From: a virus
DNA: 37,221 nt
Virus record (IMG/VR): IMGVR_UViG_2162886007_000037
Coordinates: 1 to 37,221 of that record
Reading direction: 5' to 3' (one strand)
In this document: in pieces, positions 6,470 to 12,792 of the stretch
Layout: every line of letters starts with the position of its first letter
How positions within the stretch are numbered: position 1 is the stretch's first letter
Notes under the pieces: generated by a model
The model's input: the letters and a program-made list of their open reading frames with translations, nothing else
The model's database searches: none
Told to the model about the DNA's origin: nothing
Program-made: the position numbers and the translations under genes

Positions 6470-6694
6470 ATGCCAACAAGCCAAATAAGTGAGGTGGTTT
6501 CCTACTTTGGCAGTCAACGTAAGACAGCTACAGCTTTGGATATCACTCAGCCAACCGTTAACCACATGGTCTCAACTGGTCAGGTTTCTGTTAAGTCGGC
6601 TCTGATAATCCAGAAGAGAACAAATGGACTATTTAAAGCATTGGACTTATGCCCTGAATTAAAAAACTACTTCTCAGAATTAACTGTCGTTTAG
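6470..6694 (+). CDS. Cro/YdaS-like transcriptional regulator
   Basis: This 74-residue helix-turn-helix protein (SEVVSYFGSQRKTATALDITQPTVNHMV, about 7-34) is the first gene from PR, divergent from the repressor gene. By position and size it is the Cro equivalent, expected to bind the shared operators and favour lytic growth. ATG 6470 is chosen over 6464 because AGAGGAG abuts the latter with no spacing but lies 6 bases before 6470. The fold resembles the YdaS family of small toxin-like Cro proteins; YdaS identity is inference. Confidence 0.82.
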   Translation: MPTSQISEVVSYFGSQRKTATALDITQPTVNHMVSTGQVSVKSALIIQKRTNGLFKALDLCPELKNYFSELTVV

Positions 6695-6702
6695 GTGATC
6701 CC

Positions 6703-7026
6703 ATGTCTGAGAAATTAACTGCAAGCATCACGCTGAAATGCACAGATGAAGAAAAACTCAAGTTAGAGCGAATAGCGCGTTCTAGAAAAATGTCACTTTC
6801 AGAACTTATGAGAGTGTTAGGCATGGATGCAATCTTCGAAACAGAGGAGATGCTCAAATTATTCCAAGTGCCATTCGATCTGACCACAGATACAGAAGAT
6901 ACAAGGAATACACCCGAACCCTTCGAATTAGAAATGGCACCAAATCCACATAAAACACAGGCACAAAAAAAGCCCAATTGTCGCAACCAATTGAGCCTTA
7001 TCTGCCATTCCACTGCAAAGCAATGA
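6703..7026 (+). CDS. Ribbon-helix-helix protein in the cII position
   Basis: The 107-residue protein begins SEKLTASITLKCTDEEKLKLERIARSR, then MSLSELMRVLG: a beta strand and two helices as in Arc/MetJ/CopG-type ribbon-helix-helix DNA-binding proteins (about residues 4-42). The rest is Pro/Thr-rich and probably disordered. It occupies the place of lambda cII, so a role in the lysis-lysogeny decision is plausible but unproven. A minus-strand terminator lies inside its 3' end. Confidence 0.7.
   Translation: MSEKLTASITLKCTDEEKLKLERIARSRKMSLSELMRVLGMDAIFETEEMLKLFQVPFDLTTDTEDTRNTPEPFELEMAPNPHKTQAQKKPNCRNQLSLICHSTAKQ
6965..6996 (-). terminator. Minus-strand terminator inside the 3' end of the ribbon-helix-helix gene
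   Basis: Read leftward, GCTCAATTG and CAATTGGGC form a 9-bp stem (one G-T pair) with loop GTTGCGA, followed by seven T (6971-6965). It faces against the gene that contains it. No minus-strand protein gene lies to its right, so it would end an antisense RNA. Confidence 0.65.
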
Positions 7027-7040
7027 AATAGGATCGAACA

Positions 7041-7508
7041 ATGAATTTAGCACATAAACACCAAATTGGAAAGCATCCTTCTTTATCAAGAGATAACTCA
7101 ATTTTAGATAAATTATCTCTTAAAGAAGTGGTGAAAATTAATAGTCAAGGCCATGTATTTTCACAAGCTTTTAGAAAGTTGCTTTGGCTATCAAGCGACA
7201 AGGCTTGTGCGTACTGTGGGGATCAATTGACCACATACGAAGAAATGAGAGTTGATCATTTTATTCCAAAGAACTCAGTCAATTGTGAAGAAATCAACAA
7301 TTACGTGAGTTGCTGTAAATCCTGCAATTCAATCAAAGGGAATAAATCAGTTGAGGAATTTAGATTTAGGTTGGCCGTTTACAAGTCTCAGTTAAGGGGA
7401 GTTGTTTCTCCCGGACAAGCTAAGCAGTTGGTCGACTTAGGGGTGAAGCTACCAATTTCCTTGCCTGTATTTTACTTCGAAAAAATGGCTGAGAGGGAAT
7501 GCTTATGA
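7041..7508 (+). CDS. HNH endonuclease
   Basis: This 155-residue protein has a standard HNH core: CAYC (56-59), RVDHFIPKN with the Asp-His pair (72-73), and a second zinc pair CKSC (92-95) followed by NSIKGNK. Such enzymes nick or cut DNA. Free-standing copies in phages may be homing endonucleases or packaging/anti-host nucleases. The gene sits between the early regulators and the replication initiator, and its stop overlaps the next start (ATGA at 7505-7508), so it is integrated in the operon. It has no intron or target clue nearby. Confidence 0.87.
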   Translation: MNLAHKHQIGKHPSLSRDNSILDKLSLKEVVKINSQGHVFSQAFRKLLWLSSDKACAYCGDQLTTYEEMRVDHFIPKNSVNCEEINNYVSCCKSCNSIKGNKSVEEFRFRLAVYKSQLRGVVSPGQAKQLVDLGVKLPISLPVFYFEKMAERECL

Positions 7509-8386
7509 GCGCATTAATTAAATTCCCTCGGCAGCTTCAAACCGAGAAAGAAAAACCTATGTTCAGCGATAAATTTGACAATGGCTACATCATGTCAAGT
7601 CGCTTGTATCGCAAAGAGGTTATGCCTTTTCTAAGTGATGCAGCGCGAAACGTGTATGCAGAACTTGAAAATAGAATTAACGGTTTTCAAAAGGAAACAG
7701 ACTTTGTTAGTTACAGCCAATTGCAAGGCGACAAGGCGTTAAAAGGTTCTCGAATTTTAGGGCGTGCAACTGTTTCAAATGCCTTAAAAGAGCTTTTGGA
7801 ATTGGGCGTAATTTCTGTAATTGAGACTGGGAAACAAGGCACAAAATCCTACCGTTTAAATGAAATATCACTAACAGATAAGTTCAAAAACAAAACTAGT
7901 TCAAATAAGAAACCAGTTCAGTTAGTGAACCAATCTAGTTCAGTTAGTGAACCGAAACCAGTTCAGTTAGTGAACCGAAACCAGTTCAGTAATGAAACTG
8001 ACAATAGATATATAGAGAAAAATAGAAATTCTTTAGAAATATGTGAGGAAAATTCAGTTGATTCGGTTTTAAAACTTTGGGTTCCAAAACTTGAAATTTT
8101 GAATGCTTGGTTGCAACGAGCAGGCATCGCAAAAATGACTCAAGCGGAAGCTGAAACTTGGTTGCTTGAAATCAACGGGTATTACTCATCAAAAATTGAA
8201 GCTGATCTTTTGAATGACACCCAGATGTACACAAACTTCGTGAAGTGGATCAAACGCAGTTACTCAACTCGTAAACCAGCACCACAGCAAATGGATTCTC
8301 GAAACGTGAATGACGCGTGGAAGAACAATCCAGTTCAGTACGGAAAAACACTTGAGGAAGTGGAAATACCGGAGGACTGGGTATGA
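7505..8386 (+). CDS. Replication initiator, lambda O-like, with winged-helix N-terminus
   Basis: The 293-residue product has an N-terminal winged-helix region (about 35-115: LSDAARNVYAELENRI, then RATVSNALKELLELGVISVIE). A repetitive linker, with PVQLVN occurring twice (about 125-160), is encoded by DNA iterons. A C-terminal helical domain (about 170-260) resembles phage replication proteins that contact the helicase loader. It would bind the origin inside its own gene and recruit the DnaC-like protein encoded next. ATG 7505 is chosen because GAGAGGG lies 8 bases before it; ATG 7499 is too close to that site. Confidence 0.8.
   Translation: MSALIKFPRQLQTEKEKPMFSDKFDNGYIMSSRLYRKEVMPFLSDAARNVYAELENRINGFQKETDFVSYSQLQGDKALKGSRILGRATVSNALKELLELGVISVIETGKQGTKSYRLNEISLTDKFKNKTSSNKKPVQLVNQSSSVSEPKPVQLVNRNQFSNETDNRYIEKNRNSLEICEENSVDSVLKLWVPKLEILNAWLQRAGIAKMTQAEAETWLLEINGYYSSKIEADLLNDTQMYTNFVKWIKRSYSTRKPAPQQMDSRNVNDAWKNNPVQYGKTLEEVEIPEDWV
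7913..7998 (+). repeat. Iterons inside the initiator gene
   Basis: The 19-bp unit CCAGTTCAGTTAGTGAACC occurs at 7913-7931, 7935-7953 (one change) and 7958-7976, with a degenerate fourth copy at 7981-7998. A possible half unit lies at 7896. Spacing is 22-23 bp, about two helical turns. Each unit holds an inverted repeat, GTTCA-gttag-TGAAC, suitable for a dimeric initiator. Confidence 0.88.
7999..8060. other. Probable replication origin: AT-rich stretch beside the iterons
   Basis: Directly after the last iteron the sequence becomes very A/T-rich (tagatatatagag, aaaatagaaattc and similar). This matches the lambda ori layout of iterons followed by an easily melted region within the O gene. Function is inferred from this arrangement. 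Confidence 0.65.
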
Positions 8387-9126
8387 ACGCAATGCTTAAT
8401 CCGGAAGTTCTGCAAGGCTCAGGCTTTTGCACTAAGCACAACACAAAAGAAATCATTATGGGTGGTTTTCAAGGGTGTCCACAGTGTGCAATCGAATATG
8501 TGAATGCGGCTAACAAGCAACATGATTTCGAAGTTCAAAAATCTGTACGTGAAAAACATTTTGCTGGCGCAATGATTCCTGATCGTTTCAAAAATGCAGG
8601 ATTTAAAAATTATCGTCGTGATCATGATGGGCAAATTGAGGCTTACAACCAAACAACTGCCTATGCACGTGAAATCCTCAAATGTGAAGTTAAAAACCTC
8701 GTCATGGTCGGCAGTACTGGTACAGGTAAAACACATTTGGCATGTGCAACTGCAAGAACGCTTTTAGCGAAAGGCAATTATGCACGTTACATCACAAGCG
8801 AAGAATTGGCTCAACGCATCATGAAAGCGTGGGACAAGGACACGAAAGATCAATCAGAGCAATCAGTAATTTATGAGTTCACTCAATACGATTTATTAAT
8901 TCTTGATGAGTATGGATTGCATGACCGTGAAAAGCGCTTAGAGCTTGTGCATAAGGTTCTTTACTCACGTTATGACGATGCCAAGGCAACAATGCTTATT
9001 TCAAACATGACGCTTGAGCAGCTAAAGGCTGATCTAGGGGATCGTCTATGGTCTCGTTTCCAACATGGCGGCTTAACAGTGGTTGAGTGCAATTGGAATG
9101 ATGGTCGAGTGGGAGGTGCAGCATGA
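8383..9126 (+). CDS. DnaC-like helicase loader ATPase
   Basis: This 247-residue AAA+ protein has an N-terminal cysteine cluster (FCTKHN ... GCPQC, 15-35). Its Walker A is GSTGTGKTH (110-118) and its Walker B is LLILDEYG (171-178), in the order seen in DnaC/IstB-type loaders. It is expected to load the host replicative helicase at the origin through the initiator encoded just upstream. The genes overlap by 4 bases (ATGA) and GGAGG precedes ATG 8383. Confidence 0.9.
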   Translation: MNAMLNPEVLQGSGFCTKHNTKEIIMGGFQGCPQCAIEYVNAANKQHDFEVQKSVREKHFAGAMIPDRFKNAGFKNYRRDHDGQIEAYNQTTAYAREILKCEVKNLVMVGSTGTGKTHLACATARTLLAKGNYARYITSEELAQRIMKAWDKDTKDQSEQSVIYEFTQYDLLILDEYGLHDREKRLELVHKVLYSRYDDAKATMLISNMTLEQLKADLGDRLWSRFQHGGLTVVECNWNDGRVGGAA

Positions 9127-10232
9127 AATACGGATCAGTATGTTCTGGTATAGAAGCGGCCACTGTTGCTTGGCATGAACTTGGTTTAACACCTGCGTGG
9201 TTTTCAGAGATAGAGAAGTTCCCAAGCCAATTGTTAGAGCATCACTATTCAGAAACTCCAAACTTAGGTGATATGACGCTCATTCGTGACCAGGTTAAGT
9301 CAGGGGAAGTTCAGGCGCCCGATATTTTAGTGGGTGGTACACCTTGCCAAGCATTTTCTATTGCTGGGTTAAAAAATTCATTAGAAGACGATCGAGGTCA
9401 GTTAACACTTGAGTTTGTGAGATTAGCGGATGAAATTGATTCAGCAAGAACTGTTTGCGGACTTAAGCCAGCCATCATTGTTTGGGAAAATGTACCAGGA
9501 GTGCTTAACACCAAAGACAATGCTTTCGGCTGTTTTCTGGGAGCACTGTCAGGTTCGGGGTGTGAACTACAACCGGCAGGGAAAAAGTGGACAAACGCTG
9601 GTTGTGTGTTTGGACCATCTAGACAAGTCGCTTGGAGAGTCCTTGATGCTCAATATTTCGGAGTTGCCCAACGACGCAAAAGAGTCTTTGTTGTCGCAAG
9701 TGCTAGAGCAGGAAGTGTTGCCAAAGTACTTTTTGAGCAAGCAGGCTTGCCTGGGAATCCTATTGAGATCAGAGAAAAGAAAAAAGCTAATTCCGAAGGT
9801 GTTGCGAAGGGCCTTACAAGACGTGGCGCAGGTGGACAAAACCTAGATGCTGAAACAGCCACGTTTGTAATTCATGGAGCACAAGATCCACTTGTGAATG
9901 AAGATACGGCTCACTGCCTAGGAAGGAAACGAGGACAAGAAAATGCAGTTTTTACAATAAACAAAACCGCTGCGACTCTTACTCGAGGATTTGGTGATCG
10001 AGGAATTGATTCGGATCAAATCACAAATGGGAACTGTGCAATTCATTTTAAAGGAGTGAGAAGACTTACACCTTTAGAGTGCGAACGTCTTCAAGGGTTC
10101 CCAGACAACTATACAAACATTCCAAATGCTAAGGATAGTCCGCGTTACGCAGCGCTAGGCAATTCTATGGCTGTGCCAGTGATGAGATGGATTGGGGAGC
10201 GTTTGCTTGAGACTTTTGGAGAGATTGCATGA
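9123..10232 (+). CDS. DNA (cytosine-5) methyltransferase
   Basis: This 369-residue protein has the ordered C5-methyltransferase motifs: SVCSGIEAA (5-13, SAM binding), GGTPCQAFS with catalytic Cys75, ENVPG (122-126), and QRRKRVFVVA (183-192). A target-recognition region follows (about 195-310), then LTPLECERLQGFP and ALGNSMAVP near the end. It transfers a methyl group to C5 of cytosine at an unknown site. No restriction enzyme lies beside it, so it is probably an orphan enzyme protecting phage DNA from host restriction. It overlaps the loader and the next gene by 4 bases each. Confidence 0.93.
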   Translation: MKYGSVCSGIEAATVAWHELGLTPAWFSEIEKFPSQLLEHHYSETPNLGDMTLIRDQVKSGEVQAPDILVGGTPCQAFSIAGLKNSLEDDRGQLTLEFVRLADEIDSARTVCGLKPAIIVWENVPGVLNTKDNAFGCFLGALSGSGCELQPAGKKWTNAGCVFGPSRQVAWRVLDAQYFGVAQRRKRVFVVASARAGSVAKVLFEQAGLPGNPIEIREKKKANSEGVAKGLTRRGAGGQNLDAETATFVIHGAQDPLVNEDTAHCLGRKRGQENAVFTINKTAATLTRGFGDRGIDSDQITNGNCAIHFKGVRRLTPLECERLQGFPDNYTNIPNAKDSPRYAALGNSMAVPVMRWIGERLLETFGEIA

Positions 10233-10645
10233 TGCTTTCAGAAATTAGAAACAACTTGATGAAGCTCGCTGAATTAAAAAGACGACCAGCTTATGACTTG
10301 TGTGTTGCCAAGGCCGTGAGAGATGCATTTGCAGATGGCACACCAAATGATTTGAAAGAAGAGTTGATCTGTCTTTTGCGTATTCAAATACAGGAGAAGA
10401 AAGATGAATCCGAAGTCTTTTTAAGCCAAGCACAAAAGCGCATGCCAGCTAAGAAAGATGACGTTAAAAAGCTAATCAAATGGGTATCAATGGAGACAGG
10501 TAGGGCTGAGCGATTAGCTGATGCTGCTGGACTTGATTCTAGTTTGATCTCGGCAATGAAGAAGAATGGACGCTGCACAATCGATCTTTATAACCGGTTG
10601 ATGAAAGGCAAAGCAAAAATGATGTTGGGGGAGTTGGAAGCATGA
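10229..10645 (+). CDS. Small protein with a C-terminal helix-turn-helix-like region
   Basis: This is a 138-residue, Lys/Arg-rich helical protein. Its C-terminal part (GRAERLADAAGLDSSLISAMKKNG, about 91-114) resembles a Cro-type helix-turn-helix, and residues 1-70 form an unrelated helical region. It starts at ATG 10229, overlapping the methyltransferase stop by four bases. It may regulate transcription of the right operon; no partner or site is evident. Confidence 0.6.
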   Translation: MMLSEIRNNLMKLAELKRRPAYDLCVAKAVRDAFADGTPNDLKEELICLLRIQIQEKKDESEVFLSQAQKRMPAKKDDVKKLIKWVSMETGRAERLADAAGLDSSLISAMKKNGRCTIDLYNRLMKGKAKMMLGELEA

Positions 10646-10884
10646 AAACTCAACAAAAACAATTCGCAATATTTGAACGTTACATGGATGTCCTTTTGTA
10701 CGCAGCCAATGCCACTAAGCCGTTCACAGTAACTGAGATAGTCGAGCTTGTCATGAATGGCAGTCGAGCTTGTGCATACCAATGCTTAGCGAATCTGCAC
10801 AAGGAAGGTTACTTAACGAAGACCACAACGATTCGTTTTGAGGCTACGCAGAAAACAAAAGAATTATTTGGGGCTAAATCATGA
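10642..10884 (+). CDS. Small winged-helix-like protein
   Basis: The 80-residue protein (YAANATKPFTVTEIVELVMNGSRACAYQCLANLHKEGYL) looks like a minimal winged helix, with an FTVTEIV helix, a turn and a recognition helix before a TKTTT wing. It is probably DNA-binding. The gene is coupled on both sides by 4-base ATGA overlaps, and GGGGGAG precedes the start. Confidence 0.6.
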   Translation: MKTQQKQFAIFERYMDVLLYAANATKPFTVTEIVELVMNGSRACAYQCLANLHKEGYLTKTTTIRFEATQKTKELFGAKS

Positions 10885-11387
10885 GAATGACTGAACAGCA
10901 GTTTGAATCGATACAAAACAAGCGAAATAACGCAGAAAAACGCACATTACAGCTCGATAAAACGAAAAGTGATGTGTGTGTACCACAATTAAATAAAAAC
11001 GTCTCTACGGGCGAATTAAAGCGAATTAGCGAACGTGACTCAAAAACTATTTTGAAGTGTGAAATTAGCGGTATGGCTCCTTCAGTAAATCACTACTGGG
11101 TAGCTAGTGGAAAGAAACGATTTTTAAGCAACAAAGCACGCGATTTTCATGACCTGATCAGAAGCATTGTTCCAGCTCATAAGTCAATTGCACGATTAAA
11201 ACTTGAAGTCACTTTTCATTTTCCAAATCGTCAATGTCGAGACATCGATAATTACTTGAAAGCGACCATCGATAGCTTAGTGAAATGTGGCCTGTGTGTA
11301 GACGATGAACAGTTCGATGAACTAGTCGTTAAGCGCGGAAATATTATTAAGGGCGGACTCATTCAATTACATGTGAGCGAGATCTAA
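10881..11387 (+). CDS. RusA-like Holliday junction resolvase
   Basis: Residues from about 58 to 168 match the RusA family: APSVNHYW near the start, then the acidic signature CRDIDNYLKATIDSL (Asp121, Asp123, Asp131) and CVDDEQFDEL (Asp141-142). These residues bind magnesium for symmetric cleavage of four-way junctions formed in phage recombination or replication. An unusual N-terminal extension of about 57 residues (Gln/Lys/Arg-rich, no alternative Met before residue 65) precedes the domain and has no evident function. Confidence 0.87.
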   Translation: MRMTEQQFESIQNKRNNAEKRTLQLDKTKSDVCVPQLNKNVSTGELKRISERDSKTILKCEISGMAPSVNHYWVASGKKRFLSNKARDFHDLIRSIVPAHKSIARLKLEVTFHFPNRQCRDIDNYLKATIDSLVKCGLCVDDEQFDELVVKRGNIIKGGLIQLHVSEI

Positions 11388-11397
11388 GGGGATGAAT

Positions 11398-11826
11398 ATG
11401 TTGGTTGATAATAGCGTTTTTCTCGAATCTCCTCGCGCGCGCGCGCGTTTTCAAAACCTTGAAACGAAAAAGAAAGTAAAACAGTTTCGTGTTGCGATGC
11501 GTGGTTACAAACGACCTGACTTCAACCGCATGATTCTAGACCTACTTAATCTTGGATGGACGCATGAAAAAATTGCGTTTGTTCTGCCAGTTGCAGGGGC
11601 TTCTACAGTGTCAGAGTGGGCACGTGGTGGCGTTCCAAATTTTGAAAACGGTGATGCATTTATCTTGCTTTGGCAGACAGAGACAGGATTGCAGCGTTTT
11701 CCGCGTGAGGATGAGTGGTTGACATACAAATACACAGTTGGTCAGCAGGATTTACTAGGCGTTTTAGATGATTTTGCTGCGCAGTTAGATAGCGAACTGG
11801 ACAAACGTGACGGGGTGAAGGGATGA
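11398..11826 (+). CDS. HTH-like protein at the end of the early operon; possible late regulator
   Basis: The 142-residue protein contains NRMILDLLNLGWTHEKIAFVLPVAGASTVSEWARG (about 43-77), a likely helix-turn-helix, followed by a helical acidic C-terminus. ATG 11398 is preferred because AAGGGG lies 6 bases before it, whereas ATG 11392 abuts that site. It is the last sizeable gene before the late region, the place of antiterminator Q in lambdoid phages, so late-gene activation is a reasonable hypothesis. No Q-family motif is recognisable. A 14-base alternating CG tract encodes its PRARAR segment. Confidence 0.6.
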   Translation: MLVDNSVFLESPRARARFQNLETKKKVKQFRVAMRGYKRPDFNRMILDLLNLGWTHEKIAFVLPVAGASTVSEWARGGVPNFENGDAFILLWQTETGLQRFPREDEWLTYKYTVGQQDLLGVLDDFAAQLDSELDKRDGVKG

Positions 11827-11966
11827 AAACAATACCTACGCAAATTAAAGAGAAAGCAGGAACAACTGCTGCCGAAGGGAGAAGTGACTTAGTGAGTTTT
11901 GCATGGTTTGCCCTTGGAATATTCATGATTGTGGCACCTGCAATCCAGTTTATTACATGGAGCTAA
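11823..11966 (+). CDS. Small membrane protein (47 residues)
   Basis: The short gene starts with an ATG overlapping the previous TGA (11823-11826) and ends with TAA at 11964-11966. The product starts MKTIPTQIKEKAGTTAAEG and ends with a hydrophobic helix (SFAWFALGIFMIVAPAIQF) that could span the membrane. Coupling by overlap and a plausible protein profile support expression. Function unknown. Confidence 0.6.
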   Translation: MKTIPTQIKEKAGTTAAEGRSDLVSFAWFALGIFMIVAPAIQFITWS

Positions 11967-11969
11967 CCA

Positions 11970-12173
11970 ATGACCACATTCAAAGATGTTCAAAACGAAG
12001 TGGTAGTAGTTGAGTCGGTAGAGGGTGAATATCTCACTGCCGATGAGTACTATTATGAAAGGATTGATAAGCTCAAACAAGAAGAGATGCGACAAAGAAA
12101 GGAAGTGGCAGCAATTGTGGAAAAACATATGATTTTTGCAGCCACAATCGCTTTAGGTGGTTTGGGATGGTAG
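11970..12173 (+). CDS. Small protein with hydrophobic C-terminus
   Basis: This 67-residue protein begins 3 bases after the preceding stop. An acidic N-terminal half is followed by a charged helix (ERIDKLKQEEMRQRKEVAAIVEK), then a short hydrophobic end (MIFAATIALGGLGW) that may be a membrane anchor. Together with the preceding small membrane protein it closes the right early operon. No family is recognised. Confidence 0.55.
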   Translation: MTTFKDVQNEVVVVESVEGEYLTADEYYYERIDKLKQEEMRQRKEVAAIVEKHMIFAATIALGGLGW

Positions 12174-12185
12174 ATCCTAATTAAT

Positions 12186-12250
12186 CACACAACAAACCTA
12201 AACACTAGACAGCAAACACTAGCCCTATTCACAACGAATGGGGCTTTTTT
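12186..12250 (+). terminator. CA-rich leader plus terminator hairpin abutting a start codon (copy 1)
   Basis: The CA-rich stretch CACACAACAAACC (12186-12198) precedes a 9-bp hairpin (GCCCTATTC / GAATGGGGC, 12222-12244) and six T (12245-12250). The T run is directly followed by the ATG of the next gene. It marks the border between early and late genes. Confidence 0.8.
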
Positions 12251-12604
12251 ATGGCTGGCAAACGACAAATTCAGACACCGGGTGTAACTGTTGAGCAGAA
12301 TCAAGAACAACAAGCAGAAACACCAGATGTAAACCAAGACACATCAACTAAAGAACAAGCTGATGCTGCATTGGAACACATCACTAAAACTGATGAGAAA
12401 CCAGATATTCAGAACGCTGAACATGAAGGCTCTTACATTCCTCAACTGCCTGATTGGGTTTCTCAAATTCTCGAAAACCAAGAGCGTATCGAGCAAAAAC
12501 TTGATGCTGTTCTGTCTCAATCTTCTCCTGAAGCTCCAAAGGCTAAAGCTAAAGGCCGATTCAAAATGGTTGAAGGCAAAGGTCACGTTTGGGTGGAGGA
12601 ATAA
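12251..12604 (+). CDS. Hypothetical protein, first late gene
   Basis: This 117-residue, Gln/Glu-rich, mostly disordered protein has a helical segment in its second half (DWVSQILENQERIEQKLDAVLS, about 75-96) and a compact end (KGRFKMVEGKGHVWVEE). It starts immediately after a U-run with no ribosome binding site. Its place before the connector gene suggests a minor capsid or assembly role, as with small proteins that open podophage structural operons. Function not shown. Confidence 0.6.
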   Translation: MAGKRQIQTPGVTVEQNQEQQAETPDVNQDTSTKEQADAALEHITKTDEKPDIQNAEHEGSYIPQLPDWVSQILENQERIEQKLDAVLSQSSPEAPKAKAKGRFKMVEGKGHVWVEE

Positions 12605-12606
12605 CC

Positions 12607-12792
12607 ATGTGCGGACCTTCAAAGCCAGTACAGACCGATCCAGAGGCTGAAGCACAAGCGGCAGCAGACAAGGCAGCTCAAGAAGCCAACAAGAAAAAAG
12701 CTCAACGCAAAGTTTGGAGCCAAGAAAGCGTGCTCTCTAGTGCAGCAGCTCCAACACAGCCAAACGGCAAAACAACTTTAGGCGGTGGTTAA
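12607..12792 (+). CDS. Short Ala/Lys-rich protein before the portal
   Basis: The 61-residue product (MCGPSKPVQTDPEAEAQAAA ...) starts at ATG 12607 with GGAGGA 7 bases before; an upstream in-frame start would lie within the previous gene. The MCG-P start and the Ala/Gln/Lys helix followed by GKTTLGGG are seen in short proteins of podophage head operons. Its stop overlaps the portal start (TAATG). A virion role is likely, unspecified. Confidence 0.6.
   Translation: MCGPSKPVQTDPEAEAQAAADKAAQEANKKKAQRKVWSQESVLSSAAAPTQPNGKTTLGGG

Noticed and set aside
6633-7013. Minus-strand open frame of 126 codons opposite the ribbon-helix-helix gene
   Set aside because: A minus-strand terminator (6965-6996) lies near its start, it has no recognisable domain, and the opposite strand has a coupled, sensible gene.
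7908-7998. CRISPR-like short repeats
   Set aside because: The 19-bp units are separated by only 3-5 bases, so there is no spacer. They are iterons in the initiator gene.
8020-8035. Extra repressor operator near aatagaaattc in the origin region
   Set aside because: Only the left half-site matches and it lies in AT-rich DNA where such matches are expected by chance.
9430-9846. Plus-strand open frame of 138 codons inside the methyltransferase
   Set aside because: Wholly contained in the C5 methyltransferase in another frame, with no independent ribosome site. The methyltransferase motifs are continuous there.
12363-12650. Plus-strand open frame of 95 codons
   Set aside because: Overlaps the first two late genes in another frame. 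Those have better starts and composition.
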